The notes below the pieces were generated by a model. The model was not told the origin of the DNA. It saw only the letters and a program-made list of their open reading frames with translations, and searched no databases. Both the position numbers and the translations under genes were made by a program. From positions 1,449,757 to 1,513,756 of the forward strand of contig NZ_OY763408.1 of assembly GCF_963667405.1 (NCBI RefSeq): 64,000 nucleotides of DNA, in the 5' to 3' direction. This document shows, piece after piece, positions 49,263 to 57,893 of the stretch. The DNA is from an uncultured Sphaerochaeta sp. (lineage in GTDB: Bacteria; Spirochaetota; Spirochaetia; Sphaerochaetales; Sphaerochaetaceae). The stretch's first letter is position 1. Each line of letters starts with the position of its first letter.

Positions 49263-51319
49263 GATTCAACCTCCAGCAAACTCTGATAATAGCGATACAG
49301 ATCCTGTTGGGCCCGTTTCTCACCTGAAATCCCTGTCTGCAGCCGCTGGTTGTAGGAACCTTGCTCCAGACTGAAGGAAGAGTAGGTGTCCTCCCAGTGC
49401 ATCGTGAGAAATACCTCAAGCTCCTCCTGGATTTCCTTGCTGTAGACAGGGACCATCACCTCGATGCGGGTATCGAGATTCCGTTCCATCCAGTCGGCAG
49501 AACCGAGGAAGTACAACGGCTTGCCGCCATTGTGGAACTTCACGACACGGGTATGCTCAAGGTACCGGTCAATGAGGGCCTTTCCCCTGAGATTCTTCTG
49601 GTCCTTGTGCAGGGCAAGCGAACAGATTCCCCTGATCATCAGGGTGATGGGAACCCCACTGGCCTCTGCCTTCACCAGATGCTTGATCATCTGCTGGTCA
49701 ACCAGATTGTTGAGCTTGAGCACAATCCCAGACTCCTTGCCGGCAAGCGCTTGCTCCATCTCCGCCTTGATCAGGGAGATGAACCGCTTGCGGGTGTGGA
49801 ACGGGCTGACGATCAGGTGCTTGAACTTCACATCGGCGAACCCACGCTCCAGAAGCAGGAAGAGCTGATCGATTTCACCTGTCAGCTTGGGGTTGGCGGT
49901 AAGCAGGATGTGGTCGCTGTACTGACTGGCCGTATTCTCGTTGAAGTTGCCTGTCCCCACCAGTGCAACACGTTTCAGTTTCTTACCGACGGTGCGGGTG
50001 ATGAGGGCGAGCTTGCTGTGCACCTTCATCCCCTCCACCCCACTGATGAGGTTGATATGCCGTTCACGGGTGAGGATTTCCGTCCACTGCATGTTGATCT
50101 CCTCATCAAAGCGTGCCTGAAGCTCAAGATAGAGTGTCACTTCCTTGCCGTTTCGTGCTGCATTGCGCAGGGCGTTGATCACGCTTGAATTCTCCGGCAC
50201 CCGGTAGAGGGTCATTTTGATGGAGGTGACCTGCCTGTCCAAGGCGGCCTCGCGCAGCAGGTCTATCACCGTGTCGTACCGGTGGTAGGGCAAGGTGACC
50301 AGATGGTCCCGCTTCTCTATCTGGTCGAGCAAACTGAACTGGTCGGACAGTGTGTGGTGCTTCAAAGGCCGCTGTTCCTCAAAATAGAGAGCGGGAATCT
50401 CAATCTTCGGAAAGCGCAGCAAGTCACGCGCGTTGTGATACCTTCCCCCTGCTATGATGATCCTGCACTCCTTCAGCTGAGCTTTCTCCATGAGGTAATT
50501 GAGCATGTGCTTGGGCATGTCACGGTCATAGACAAAGCGGACAGGGTCCCCCTGGCTGCGTTGCTTGATTGAGGTGGAGAGCTTCTCATAGAGGCTTCGG
50601 GTTATCTCATCGGTCAGGTCATATTCGCCGTCACGGGTTATCTTGATGGTGTAGGCATCATACCGATCATACGGAAGCGCCTTGAAGATCTCATTGAGCT
50701 TGAGACGGATGACATCCTCAAGATTGATGATGTGGTGCCAGCCCCCGCGGGAAGGCAATTCGACATACCGATCCATGGTGTTGGGCACTTCAACCAAGGC
50801 ATACCGGAAATCGGAAGGCTGGGTGCTGTGGTACATGTGTACGGCAAGGTAGAGCGTCACATGCTTGAGGTAGGGAAATGCAAGATTGGGATCGAGCAGG
50901 ATGGGGAAGAGATTGCGCCTGAGTTTCTGTGCCGCAAAGCTGTCAAGAAACTCACGCTGGCGATCGGAGAGCGTCTGCTCGTCAACCATGCAGATGCGAT
51001 GCTTGCGCAGCTCCTCAAACAGATGTTCTGTAACTGCGTCGGTCCGGGCATTCAGACGTTTCACCTCATGCAAGATCTCCTTGAGCAGTGTCTTCAGGTT
51101 CCCGCTTCCTTTCAGCGGATGATGTTCCGGATCGATGAGGGCACGGTGTATCGACCCCACACGAACAGCATAGAATTCGTCCAGATTCGATGAGAAGATT
51201 CCCACAAACTTCAGCCTCTCCATCAGCGGAATCGACTCATTCTCTGAGGCCATGAGCACCCGTTCGTTGAAACTCAGCCATCGCAATTCACGATTCACAT
51301 ATGCTTTGCTTGCTCCCAT
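49259..51319 (-). CDS. ppk: Polyphosphate kinase 1
   Basis: Makes long-chain polyphosphate from ATP. The 686-residue protein has the N domain (from YVNRELRWLSFNERVLMAS), a head domain, and two phospholipase-D-like C domains. The phosphorylated His is in GMKVHSKLALITR (about 432) and the second catalytic His is in YLEHTRVV (about 587), both close to the Escherichia coli positions. It is the first gene of a four-gene, fully overlapping operon. No exopolyphosphatase (ppx) gene is adjacent. Confidence 0.96.
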   Translation of the reverse strand: MGASKAYVNRELRWLSFNERVLMASENESIPLMERLKFVGIFSSNLDEFYAVRVGSIHRALIDPEHHPLKGSGNLKTLLKEILHEVKRLNARTDAVTEHLFEELRKHRICMVDEQTLSDRQREFLDSFAAQKLRRNLFPILLDPNLAFPYLKHVTLYLAVHMYHSTQPSDFRYALVEVPNTMDRYVELPSRGGWHHIINLEDVIRLKLNEIFKALPYDRYDAYTIKITRDGEYDLTDEITRSLYEKLSTSIKQRSQGDPVRFVYDRDMPKHMLNYLMEKAQLKECRIIIAGGRYHNARDLLRFPKIEIPALYFEEQRPLKHHTLSDQFSLLDQIEKRDHLVTLPYHRYDTVIDLLREAALDRQVTSIKMTLYRVPENSSVINALRNAARNGKEVTLYLELQARFDEEINMQWTEILTRERHINLISGVEGMKVHSKLALITRTVGKKLKRVALVGTGNFNENTASQYSDHILLTANPKLTGEIDQLFLLLERGFADVKFKHLIVSPFHTRKRFISLIKAEMEQALAGKESGIVLKLNNLVDQQMIKHLVKAEASGVPITLMIRGICSLALHKDQKNLRGKALIDRYLEHTRVVKFHNGGKPLYFLGSADWMERNLDTRIEVMVPVYSKEIQEELEVFLTMHWEDTYSSFSLEQGSYNQRLQTGISGEKRAQQDLYRYYQSLLEVES

Positions 51320-51349
51320 ATCACCTCGAAATCATTCAGAAGTGCATAT

Positions 51350-51379
51350 AGTATAGGTGGCCGTTCCAAGCGATGTCCA
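51350..51379 (-). promoter_or_regulatory. Probable ppk operon promoter
   Basis: Minus strand TGGACA, 18 bases, TATACT, about 30 bases before the ppk ATG. No pho-box-like direct repeats were recognised. Confidence 0.5.
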
Positions 51380-51467
51380 TTGCTCATCCTCAAGAAACCG
51401 TTAATTTTGTTCATGGGATATCAATTTTGTCTATGATTTTCAGTATACCCGGACCAGCGTTTTCCCA

Positions 51468-51496
51468 TTGACAGGGTGTCGCTTCACCCATAAATC
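51468..51496 (+). promoter_or_regulatory. Promoter of the M29 gene pair
   Basis: Consensus TTGACA, 17 bases, TAAATC, with a start expected about 25 bases before the ATG at 51528. Confidence 0.55.
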
Positions 51497-51527
51497 TGCT
51501 ATAGTATGCTCGTTCAACGGAGGCCTC

Positions 51528-52727
51528 ATGGAAAACCTATTGAGACGGTATGCACGTCTTGTCATTTCTGCGCAACTCAAGCTGATGGAGGGAGACACGC
51601 TCTCCATCAATACCGAGTCGAGCACCATACAGTTCGCCCGCCTGCTGGCCAAGGAAGCAACGCTTACCACCCGGCAGACCGTCATGATCGTGGAGATCAA
51701 CCATGGCAAGGTCGTTCAGGCCTATCCCATTGACCCGGCAGAGAAAGAAATCTTCCGTCCCCCGGTACGCATGGTGGTTATGTGCCACCTCATCGACCTG
51801 GACAGCAAGCCCTATCTCAGTGACTTCGATCTGAATCAGGCGAAGGATGAAGTTACCGTTCTCTCCCAGTTCGGCATGCTCAGTGAACCCGTGTTCCTGG
51901 ACCGCCGCATAGCGGTACCCTGGGCCAACATCCCCTACCCCGGATACAACTGGGCAGCACAGCTTCTGGGAAAGCATGCAAGCGATGAGGAGATGTGGAA
52001 CCTGTTCAGTGCCCTGTACCGCCTGGAGAACGACTGGGCTTCCTCATTCTGGGAAGAACAGGGAATGATGCTTGAGTATCGCAAGCAGCGGCTCAACGCA
52101 CTGGGGGAAAGCAAGCTGGTCCTGGAGGGGGATGGTTGGTCACTGAGTGCCGACCAAGCGAAACAGACCCTCTGGGCGGGAGGGAGAGCCAAGCTGAGCA
52201 ATAATCGAAGCTTCGTTCCCATCTTGCCGATGCAAAGCATTCATGCAAGCGTTGATTCTGCATCTGCAGAGGGAAGCTTCATCGCCTCCAGGCCCTTCCA
52301 GGTGCTCGGGCGCGAGGTGGTCGGCGCACGCTTCACCATCAAGGATGGCAAGGTTGTCGCCTTCCATGCTGATCAGGGCGAGGATGCACTCGCTGCCTTC
52401 TTTGCCGTCGATGAAGGGGCAAAAACAGTTTCGGAAATCTCCATCGCCGACAATGATACGATGGAGAGCAGGTACCTGGGCAAATCCGTACATCCCCACT
52501 TTGCCAAGGAACTTACCACATCGGTGGTCTTGGGCGGATTCTCCATTGATGTGCTGACCACTCAGATGGATGATGAGGATGTGGATGCCAGCAAGCTGTG
52601 CCGCTCCCTGGTACGCCTGGAAATCCCGGTGGGAGACAGCCATCTCTCGCTGAAGCTGACCAACGCCAATGGCGATGAGCAGCTGGTCATGTACGAGGGA
52701 ATCTACACAGAAACAGGAGGCGTATGA
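51528..52727 (+). CDS. M29 aminopeptidase paralogue, metal site degenerate
   Basis: The 399-residue protein (ATG 51528 with CGGAGG upstream) aligns along its length with M29 metallo-aminopeptidases and with its downstream neighbour. The metal-ligand positions differ. The neighbour's NLPTEEIF appears here as ILPMQSIH. The neighbour's LDENASCHLALG becomes roughly AKELTTSVVLGG with the His lost, and the SLMHIDFMIG region is replaced near PVGDSHLSL. Only the Glu of SEISIAD looks kept. It is therefore probably inactive alone, perhaps a partner subunit of the active enzyme encoded immediately downstream (four-base overlap). Confidence 0.75.
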   Translation: MENLLRRYARLVISAQLKLMEGDTLSINTESSTIQFARLLAKEATLTTRQTVMIVEINHGKVVQAYPIDPAEKEIFRPPVRMVVMCHLIDLDSKPYLSDFDLNQAKDEVTVLSQFGMLSEPVFLDRRIAVPWANIPYPGYNWAAQLLGKHASDEEMWNLFSALYRLENDWASSFWEEQGMMLEYRKQRLNALGESKLVLEGDGWSLSADQAKQTLWAGGRAKLSNNRSFVPILPMQSIHASVDSASAEGSFIASRPFQVLGREVVGARFTIKDGKVVAFHADQGEDALAAFFAVDEGAKTVSEISIADNDTMESRYLGKSVHPHFAKELTTSVVLGGFSIDVLTTQMDDEDVDASKLCRSLVRLEIPVGDSHLSLKLTNANGDEQLVMYEGIYTETGGV

Positions 52728-53950
52728 TGGATGAGCTCTTGATGAACCGCTATGCGGATCTGGTGATCAGAAAGGGGATCAACCTGCAGAAAGGAAAAGC
52801 CGTCCTGATCCTCACCGGACCGGGAACCTACGCGTTTGCCCGACAGCTGGCGAAATCGGCCTATCGCCACGGCGCAAGCTATGTGCAGGTCATGCTCGAT
52901 GACCTGGATGTGTTGGCAGAACGGCTCCAGCACCAGGAGGCCGATGAGCTCTCCTTCAACCCTGCCTTCCTCAAAGCACTCGACTATGAGATGTGCAGCG
53001 AAGGCTGGTCCTACATCAGGATCGACAGCACCGAGGACAGGCTCGACCACGGTCCATTTGACAATGCGAAGTATCAGGTGCTGGGAACCGCAAAGAGAAA
53101 GTTCAGCGAGACCAGAACCAAGAAACTCATGCGCCATGAGCTTGCCTGGTGTGTCTGCTGTGCACCCGGCCCGCGCTGGGCGAAACAGGTGCTGGGCGAA
53201 CAAGCCACCGAGGATGATCTCATGGATGTACTCAAGCCCATCCTCCTGCTCGACCAGGAAGATCCGCTTGCAGCATGGGAAGGGAAAAAGCAGATGCTGC
53301 TCAAGCGTCAGGCCTACCTGAACAACCTGGGCATCGACAGCATCCACTTCAAGAGCAGCAAGACCGATCTGGTATTGGGACTGAGAAGCGAAGCCAGGTT
53401 CATCGGAGGGGGAGAGACACTTCCCGACGGCAGACCGTTCTTCCCCAATCTTCCTACTGAGGAGATTTTCACCACTCCCGACAGACTGCGTGCAGAAGGA
53501 TACGTCACCACCACCAAACCTGTCTCCGTACTCGACAACACCACCGAGGAGGTGAGGCTCACCTTCAAGGACGGAAAGGTGGTCGATCATACGGCTCGTG
53601 TGGGCAAGGAAGCGATGGATGCATTCTTTTCCATCGATGAGGGAACCAGAAGACTTGGGGAAGTGGCACTGGTGGACCAGAGCAGTCCCATTGCAGCCAG
53701 CAACCTGGTCTTCAACTCCATCCTGCTTGATGAGAATGCTTCCTGCCACCTCGCCTTGGGCGAAGGCTACAGCACCGCTCTCACCAACGGCGTTTCGCTC
53801 ACCTCACAGGAAGCAATGCACCAAGCTGGGTGCAATACCAGCCTGATGCATATCGATTTCATGATCGGCTCCGATGACATGGACATATACGTCCATACCA
53901 GGGACGGAAACGAGATCCAGATCATGAAAGAGGGGTTGTTTACGTTCTAG
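52724..53950 (+). CDS. M29 family aminopeptidase
   Basis: Metal-dependent aminopeptidase of the AmpS/AmpT/PepS family, a cytosolic peptide trimmer. The 408-residue protein keeps the ligand motifs: NLPTEEIFTTPD (Glu), GEVALVD (Glu), LLDENASCHLALG (Glu, His) and SLMHIDFMIGSDDMDI (His, Asp). The ATG overlaps the stop of the degenerate paralogue, and a second ATG follows immediately. Its stop overlaps the convergent coaX stop by four bases. Confidence 0.92.
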   Translation: MMDELLMNRYADLVIRKGINLQKGKAVLILTGPGTYAFARQLAKSAYRHGASYVQVMLDDLDVLAERLQHQEADELSFNPAFLKALDYEMCSEGWSYIRIDSTEDRLDHGPFDNAKYQVLGTAKRKFSETRTKKLMRHELAWCVCCAPGPRWAKQVLGEQATEDDLMDVLKPILLLDQEDPLAAWEGKKQMLLKRQAYLNNLGIDSIHFKSSKTDLVLGLRSEARFIGGGETLPDGRPFFPNLPTEEIFTTPDRLRAEGYVTTTKPVSVLDNTTEEVRLTFKDGKVVDHTARVGKEAMDAFFSIDEGTRRLGEVALVDQSSPIAASNLVFNSILLDENASCHLALGEGYSTALTNGVSLTSQEAMHQAGCNTSLMHIDFMIGSDDMDIYVHTRDGNEIQIMKEGLFTF

Positions 53951-54708
53951 TTGAGGTCGCTGATGAGCTTGAGCCCATCAAGGGTGTGCATCCCTGAGAT
54001 CAGATTGATCCTCTCGATAAGGGGTGCAATGGTCCGGGAGAGTCCTCCGGTGGCTATGACAAAGACTTCCTTGCCCAGCTCAAGCTCAGTCCGCTCGATG
54101 ATCGCCTTGACCATCCCCGCGTACCCGAACATGATGCCGCTCCGAATCGATTCCTGGCTGTTCCGCCCGATGGCCGAGAGAGGAATCTTCAGCTCAACCT
54201 GGGGAAGCTGGGCGGTGTTGCCGAAGAGCGCATTCACCGCGGTTACAAGGCCGGGGGCAATGGCGGCTCCGAGTACCGTCCCGTCCGAATCAACCGTCGT
54301 AACGGTCAGGGCGGTTCCGAAATCCACGACAGCAACCGCACCCTGGGGATGCATGAAGTGAGCCTGCGCAGCATTGGCCAGCAGGTCGCTTCCCAATTCC
54401 TGAGGGATGGTTTCTTTCTTCAATCCTGTCTCCACCGCATGATCAACCATCAGAGGCTGGACATCGAAGAGCCGGATGATATTTTTCTGGATCGACCGGG
54501 TGAGATTGGGCACAACGCTGCTGATGACTGCCCGGTTGATGTCATGCTTGAAGAGCTGGGCATGACTGAGCAAGCTGTCCAATACGACAAAGTACTCGTC
54601 GCTCGTCTTCTTCTGGTCGCTGTAGATCCTGAATGACTGCACCCATTTCTGCCCATCATGTACGGCAACGACAATGTTGGAGTTTCCGATATCCACAGCT
54701 AGCAGCAT
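53947..54708 (-). CDS. coaX: Type III pantothenate kinase
   Basis: First step of CoA synthesis, ATP-dependent, insensitive to CoA feedback. The 253-residue ASKHA-fold protein has LLAVDIGNSNIVVAVHD at the N-terminus, VDFGTALTVTTVD in the middle and VIATGGLSRTIAP near the end. Together with coaD it gives two CoA genes in the window, though not linked. Confidence 0.94.
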   Translation of the reverse strand: MLLAVDIGNSNIVVAVHDGQKWVQSFRIYSDQKKTSDEYFVVLDSLLSHAQLFKHDINRAVISSVVPNLTRSIQKNIIRLFDVQPLMVDHAVETGLKKETIPQELGSDLLANAAQAHFMHPQGAVAVVDFGTALTVTTVDSDGTVLGAAIAPGLVTAVNALFGNTAQLPQVELKIPLSAIGRNSQESIRSGIMFGYAGMVKAIIERTELELGKEVFVIATGGLSRTIAPLIERINLISGMHTLDGLKLISDLN

Positions 54709-54717
54709 GAAGACCTC

Positions 54718-56355
54718 CTAGAGCGCTATCGCCTGATGCGATCCACGATACTTCTCATCACGCAGGACCTTGACCGAATCATCACTGAAATAGTCCTCGA
54801 ATCGCATCATCCTGTCAATCACACCATCAGGAGTGAACTCAATGATGCGGTTGGCAATGGATTCGACAAACTGGTGGTCATGGCTGTTGAAGAGCAACAC
54901 ACCGGTGAAGTCGATGAGCCCATCGTTGAGGGCCGTGATAGCCTCAAGGTCGAGATGGCTGGTAGGCTCATCAAGAATCAGGCAGTTCGCCCCCTCAAGC
55001 ATCATTCTCGAGAGTACGCAGCGTACCTTCTCTCCCCCACTGAGGACAGTACAATCCTTGAGGGCCTCATCACCACTGAAGAGCATGCGTCCAAGGAAGG
55101 AGCGGATGTACGTGTCATCCTTGTCCTCGCTGTAGGTGCGCAGCCAGTCGGTGATGGAGATATGCTCGGCAAACATGTGGCTGTTGTTCTTCGGGAAGTA
55201 GGAAAGGCTGGTGGTGACACCCCAGGTGTAGGTACCGCTGTCCGGTTCCATGTTGCCTGCAAGGATCTCGAACAGAACGGTCTTTGCAAAGTGATTGGGA
55301 CCGACGAAGGCCACCTTATCACCGCTGTTCAGCACCAGATCAAAGTTGTCCAGGATCTTTTCGCCCTCAATCGTCTTGGTCAGCCCCTTCACTTCAAGAA
55401 TGTTCTTTCCACACTCCCGGTTGGGTTTGAATGCGATGTACGGGAACCGGCGGCTGGAGGGCTTGATGTCATCAATGGTGAGCTTGTCGATGAGTTTCTT
55501 GCGGCTGGTTGCCTGCTTGGCCTTTGCCACATTGCTGGAGAAGCGCATGATGAACTCTTTCAGTTCGGTTATCTTCTCTTCCCTTCTCTTCTTGTCGTCC
55601 TTCATCTGCTTTGCGGCCAGCTGGCTGGAAAGATACCAGAAGTCGTAGTTGCCTACATAGAGCTGGATCTTGCCGAAATCGATGTCCGCAATGTGGGTGC
55701 AGACGGTATTGAGGAAGTGACGGTCGTGGCTGACTACGATCACCGTGTTGTCGAAATTGGCCAGGAAATCCTCAAGCCAGTGGATGGACTCCAGGTCAAG
55801 GTGGTTGGTAGGTTCGTCCAGAAGCAGGATGTCAGGATTGCCGAACAGAGCCTGGGCAAGCAAGACGCGGACCTTGATGTTGTCCTCAACCTCGGACATT
55901 TTCTTCTCTTGGAGGTCGGTGGAAATACCAAGACCGCTGAGCATCTGTGCAGCCTGCGCCTCGGCTTCCCAGCCGCCCATGTCGGCGAAGTCGCCTTCAA
56001 GCTCTGCTGCCCTGATGCCATCCGCCTCGGTAAAGTCTTCCTTGGCGTAGATGGTGTCGCGCTCCTTCATGATGGCATAGAGTTGCTCATAGCCCATGAC
56101 AACCGTCTCCAGCACGCTGTAGTCGTTGAATGCAAAGTGATCCTGGCGCAGGACAGCCATTCTCTGGCCGGTGGAGATGATGATCTCACCGGTGTCCGAT
56201 TCAATCTCCCCGCTGAGAATCTTCAGGAAGGTGGACTTGCCGGCACCGTTGGCACCAATGATGCCGTAGCAGTTGCCCGGGGTGAATTTTATGTTGACTT
56301 CCTTGAACAGGACCTGGGTCCCATAGGCAAGGCTGATATTTGACGCTGTAATCAT
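54718..56355 (-). CDS. ABC-F ATPase, YbiT-like
   Basis: Soluble duplicated ABC protein acting on the ribosome as a translation factor, not a transporter. From ATG 56355 the 545-residue protein has two ATPase domains: Walker A GANGAGKST with Walker B ILLLDEPTNHLDLES, and an atypical second Walker A, GPNHFAKTV, with CLILDEPTSHLDLEA. A charged linker lies between (about 240-300), and there are no membrane helices. The AKT form of the second P-loop is usual in the YbiT subgroup. The longer frame upstream reads through a tRNA gene and is rejected. Confidence 0.93.
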   Translation of the reverse strand: MITASNISLAYGTQVLFKEVNIKFTPGNCYGIIGANGAGKSTFLKILSGEIESDTGEIIISTGQRMAVLRQDHFAFNDYSVLETVVMGYEQLYAIMKERDTIYAKEDFTEADGIRAAELEGDFADMGGWEAEAQAAQMLSGLGISTDLQEKKMSEVEDNIKVRVLLAQALFGNPDILLLDEPTNHLDLESIHWLEDFLANFDNTVIVVSHDRHFLNTVCTHIADIDFGKIQLYVGNYDFWYLSSQLAAKQMKDDKKRREEKITELKEFIMRFSSNVAKAKQATSRKKLIDKLTIDDIKPSSRRFPYIAFKPNRECGKNILEVKGLTKTIEGEKILDNFDLVLNSGDKVAFVGPNHFAKTVLFEILAGNMEPDSGTYTWGVTTSLSYFPKNNSHMFAEHISITDWLRTYSEDKDDTYIRSFLGRMLFSGDEALKDCTVLSGGEKVRCVLSRMMLEGANCLILDEPTSHLDLEAITALNDGLIDFTGVLLFNSHDHQFVESIANRIIEFTPDGVIDRMMRFEDYFSDDSVKVLRDEKYRGSHQAIAL

Positions 56356-56375
56356 GCTGTCGTGTCCTTTCTTCC

Positions 56376-56405
56376 AGTATATCGATAAAAAAGGGCAACC
56401 CTCAA
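56376..56405 (-). promoter_or_regulatory. ABC-F gene promoter overlapping the tRNA terminator
   Basis: Minus strand TTGAGG, 18 bases, TATACT. The -35 box lies in the loop of the tRNA terminator hairpin, and the -10 box follows its T-run. The leader to the ATG would be about 14 bases. Confidence 0.45.
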
Positions 56406-56413
56406 GGCTGCCC
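56387..56413 (-). terminator. Terminator after tRNA-Glu
   Basis: On the minus strand GGGCAGCC, five-base loop, GGTTGCCC (one G-U pair), then six T. A typical rho-independent terminator of the two-tRNA transcript. Confidence 0.85.
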
Positions 56414-56429
56414 CTTCTCACGCTTGTTT

Positions 56430-56501
56430 TAGTTCCTAGGGGAATCGAACCCCTATTTAGAGACTGAGAATCTCCTGTCCTAACCATTAGACGAAGGAAC
56501 C
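56430..56501 (-). tRNA. tRNA-Glu (anticodon CTC)
   Basis: A 72-base cloverleaf: acceptor GGTTCCT, D arm GTCTAATGGTTAGGAC, anticodon stem GGAGA/TCTCT around TTCTCAG (anticodon CTC), T arm AGGGG TTCGATT CCCCT. The first acceptor pair reads G-U rather than G-C. CCA is not encoded. Confidence 0.93.
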
Positions 56502-56506
56502 GATGC

Positions 56507-56577
56507 CTGGGATGGAGGGATTCGAACCCCCAAAGGCAGAACCAGAATCTGCAGTGTTACCATTACACTACATCCCA
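56507..56577 (-). tRNA. tRNA-Gln (anticodon CTG)
   Basis: A 71-base cloverleaf: acceptor TGGGATG with CATCCCA, anticodon stem GCAGA/TCTGC around TTCTGGT (anticodon CTG), discriminator G. CCA is not encoded. It lies five bases before tRNA-Glu in the same transcript. Confidence 0.95.
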
Positions 56578-56595
56578 ATTTCAAAATCCTGTGGT

Positions 56596-56624
56596 AGGAT
56601 ACGGAAATGCGGGTGCTTTGTCAA
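56596..56624 (-). promoter_or_regulatory. tRNA-Gln/tRNA-Glu promoter
   Basis: Minus strand consensus TTGACA, exactly 17 bases, TATCCT, about 19 bases before the tRNA-Gln 5' end. Confidence 0.75.
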
Positions 56625-56699
56625 GTATTCCTGCAAATTTCTTCCTGTTCCCATGGTATACGCAAAGGCATCTTCATGAACAGTAGGGAGCTACGCCCA

Positions 56700-57143
56700 T
56701 CAATGCCGCGGTTCTTTGATCTGCTGCGATTTCTCGTGCAGGTACCTGACGGTGCAGAGATAGAACATCAGAAAAAGCATCTGGCTGATCTGTCCGAAAT
56801 TGATCACACCGAGAATTCCTTTCGTAGAGATCATGAAGGTGTAGTTGATGATCACATCAGTCAGTATGACCAGGCCGTATGCCACCAACCCCAGATCAAT
56901 CGAGATGAACAGCAAAACGATGGCCAGCGGGTCAGCAAGGGTAAGGAGCGTCCAATAGGCATTGAGCAGGGGAGAAACTGCATCGTTGAGCCTTTGGTAG
57001 GGAAAAAGGCCATGGAGGATGAGGTCCATCGCATGATTGTAGGTGGCACCAAGAAAGGATGCCACGTAGACGATGAGAAAGAATTTGAGCAACCTTGCAT
57101 CCTTTGCCGAGAAAACCCCAAGCAAGGAAACACGCTTGTGCAT
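56700..57143 (-). CDS. Small integral membrane protein, unknown
   Basis: A 147-residue protein with about four hydrophobic helices (roughly 19-38, 63-85, 85-105 and 110-130) and a basic C-terminal tail. No motif is recognised. The start is ATG 57143. It has no close operon partner: 205 bases separate it from apt upstream, and the tRNA promoter follows. Moderate confidence that it is a real gene, because no competing frame is convincing and the hydrophobic pattern is consistent. Confidence 0.6.
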   Translation of the reverse strand: MHKRVSLLGVFSAKDARLLKFFLIVYVASFLGATYNHAMDLILHGLFPYQRLNDAVSPLLNAYWTLLTLADPLAIVLLFISIDLGLVAYGLVILTDVIINYTFMISTKGILGVINFGQISQMLFLMFYLCTVRYLHEKSQQIKEPRH

Positions 57144-57348
57144 GATGGTTTCTCCCCCGAAAGCTCCCCCATTCTACCCTATGCAGGACAAGGGCGCACC
57201 CCTCTTGTCAGGACCGAAACAAGAATTCAGTGCAAAAACCTCGGTTGCCTGCCCGATCCATTGCACGGAGTATGCCTCAAGACAGCATTCACCCGTCTTT
57301 CGACAGGTGAATACGGTTTCTCAGCTTTGGTGCGGACCGAAGGTTGGG

Positions 57349-57882
57349 CTATTCGCCGTGGTACTCCTGCAGGACATCCACAGGATAGCCTGCAAGCACC
57401 TTCCCATAGTCAAGGAACGGCAGCCCGATGACACCAAGGAAGCCAACCACCTTCGCTCCATGCTCCTCGAACATGGAAGCGGCGGCCTGCAGTGTTCCAC
57501 CGGTGGCAATGAGATCATCGACCAACAGCACATTGCTGTTCGGTATCACATCCACTTCCTGGACACAGACAACATCACAGCCATACTCAAGTTCGAAGCT
57601 CTTGGTGTAGGTCTTGTTGGGCAGCTTTCCCATCTTGCGCACCAGCACCAAGGGAAGCCCGAGCTTCTGGGCAAGCGGAGCCGCAAAAACAAACCCACGG
57701 GCCTCCACTGCTGCAATGCTGTCGATCGGCTTTCCCTTGCACAATTCTGCCATCCTGTCGATGCAGTACTGGAAAGCCTCGGGAACGGCAAGAATACCGG
57801 TGATGTCATAGTAGAGAACTCCCGGCTTGGGAAAATTGGGAACCTTCCTGATTACACTGTCCAAATCATAGTTTGCGTCCAT
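57349..57882 (-). CDS. apt: Adenine phosphoribosyltransferase
   Basis: Salvages adenine to AMP using PRPP. From ATG 57882 (AGAGG just upstream) the 177-residue protein has PNFPKPGVLYYDITG, IAAVEARGFVFAAPLA and the PRPP-binding VLLVDDLIATGGTLQAAA. A GTG 12 bases upstream is a less likely start. It follows tsaD closely on the same strand. Confidence 0.95.
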   Translation of the reverse strand: MDANYDLDSVIRKVPNFPKPGVLYYDITGILAVPEAFQYCIDRMAELCKGKPIDSIAAVEARGFVFAAPLAQKLGLPLVLVRKMGKLPNKTYTKSFELEYGCDVVCVQEVDVIPNSNVLLVDDLIATGGTLQAAASMFEEHGAKVVGFLGVIGLPFLDYGKVLAGYPVDVLQEYHGE

Positions 57883-57893
57883 ACTGCCTCTCA

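Noticed and set aside
56356-56487. Upstream extension of the ABC-F protein
   Set aside because: It would translate through the tRNA terminator and into tRNA-Glu.
56607-57431. Plus-strand open frames across the small membrane protein and the following gap
   Set aside because: Composition is unlike a folded protein, and the minus-strand frame gives a coherent multi-helix membrane protein.
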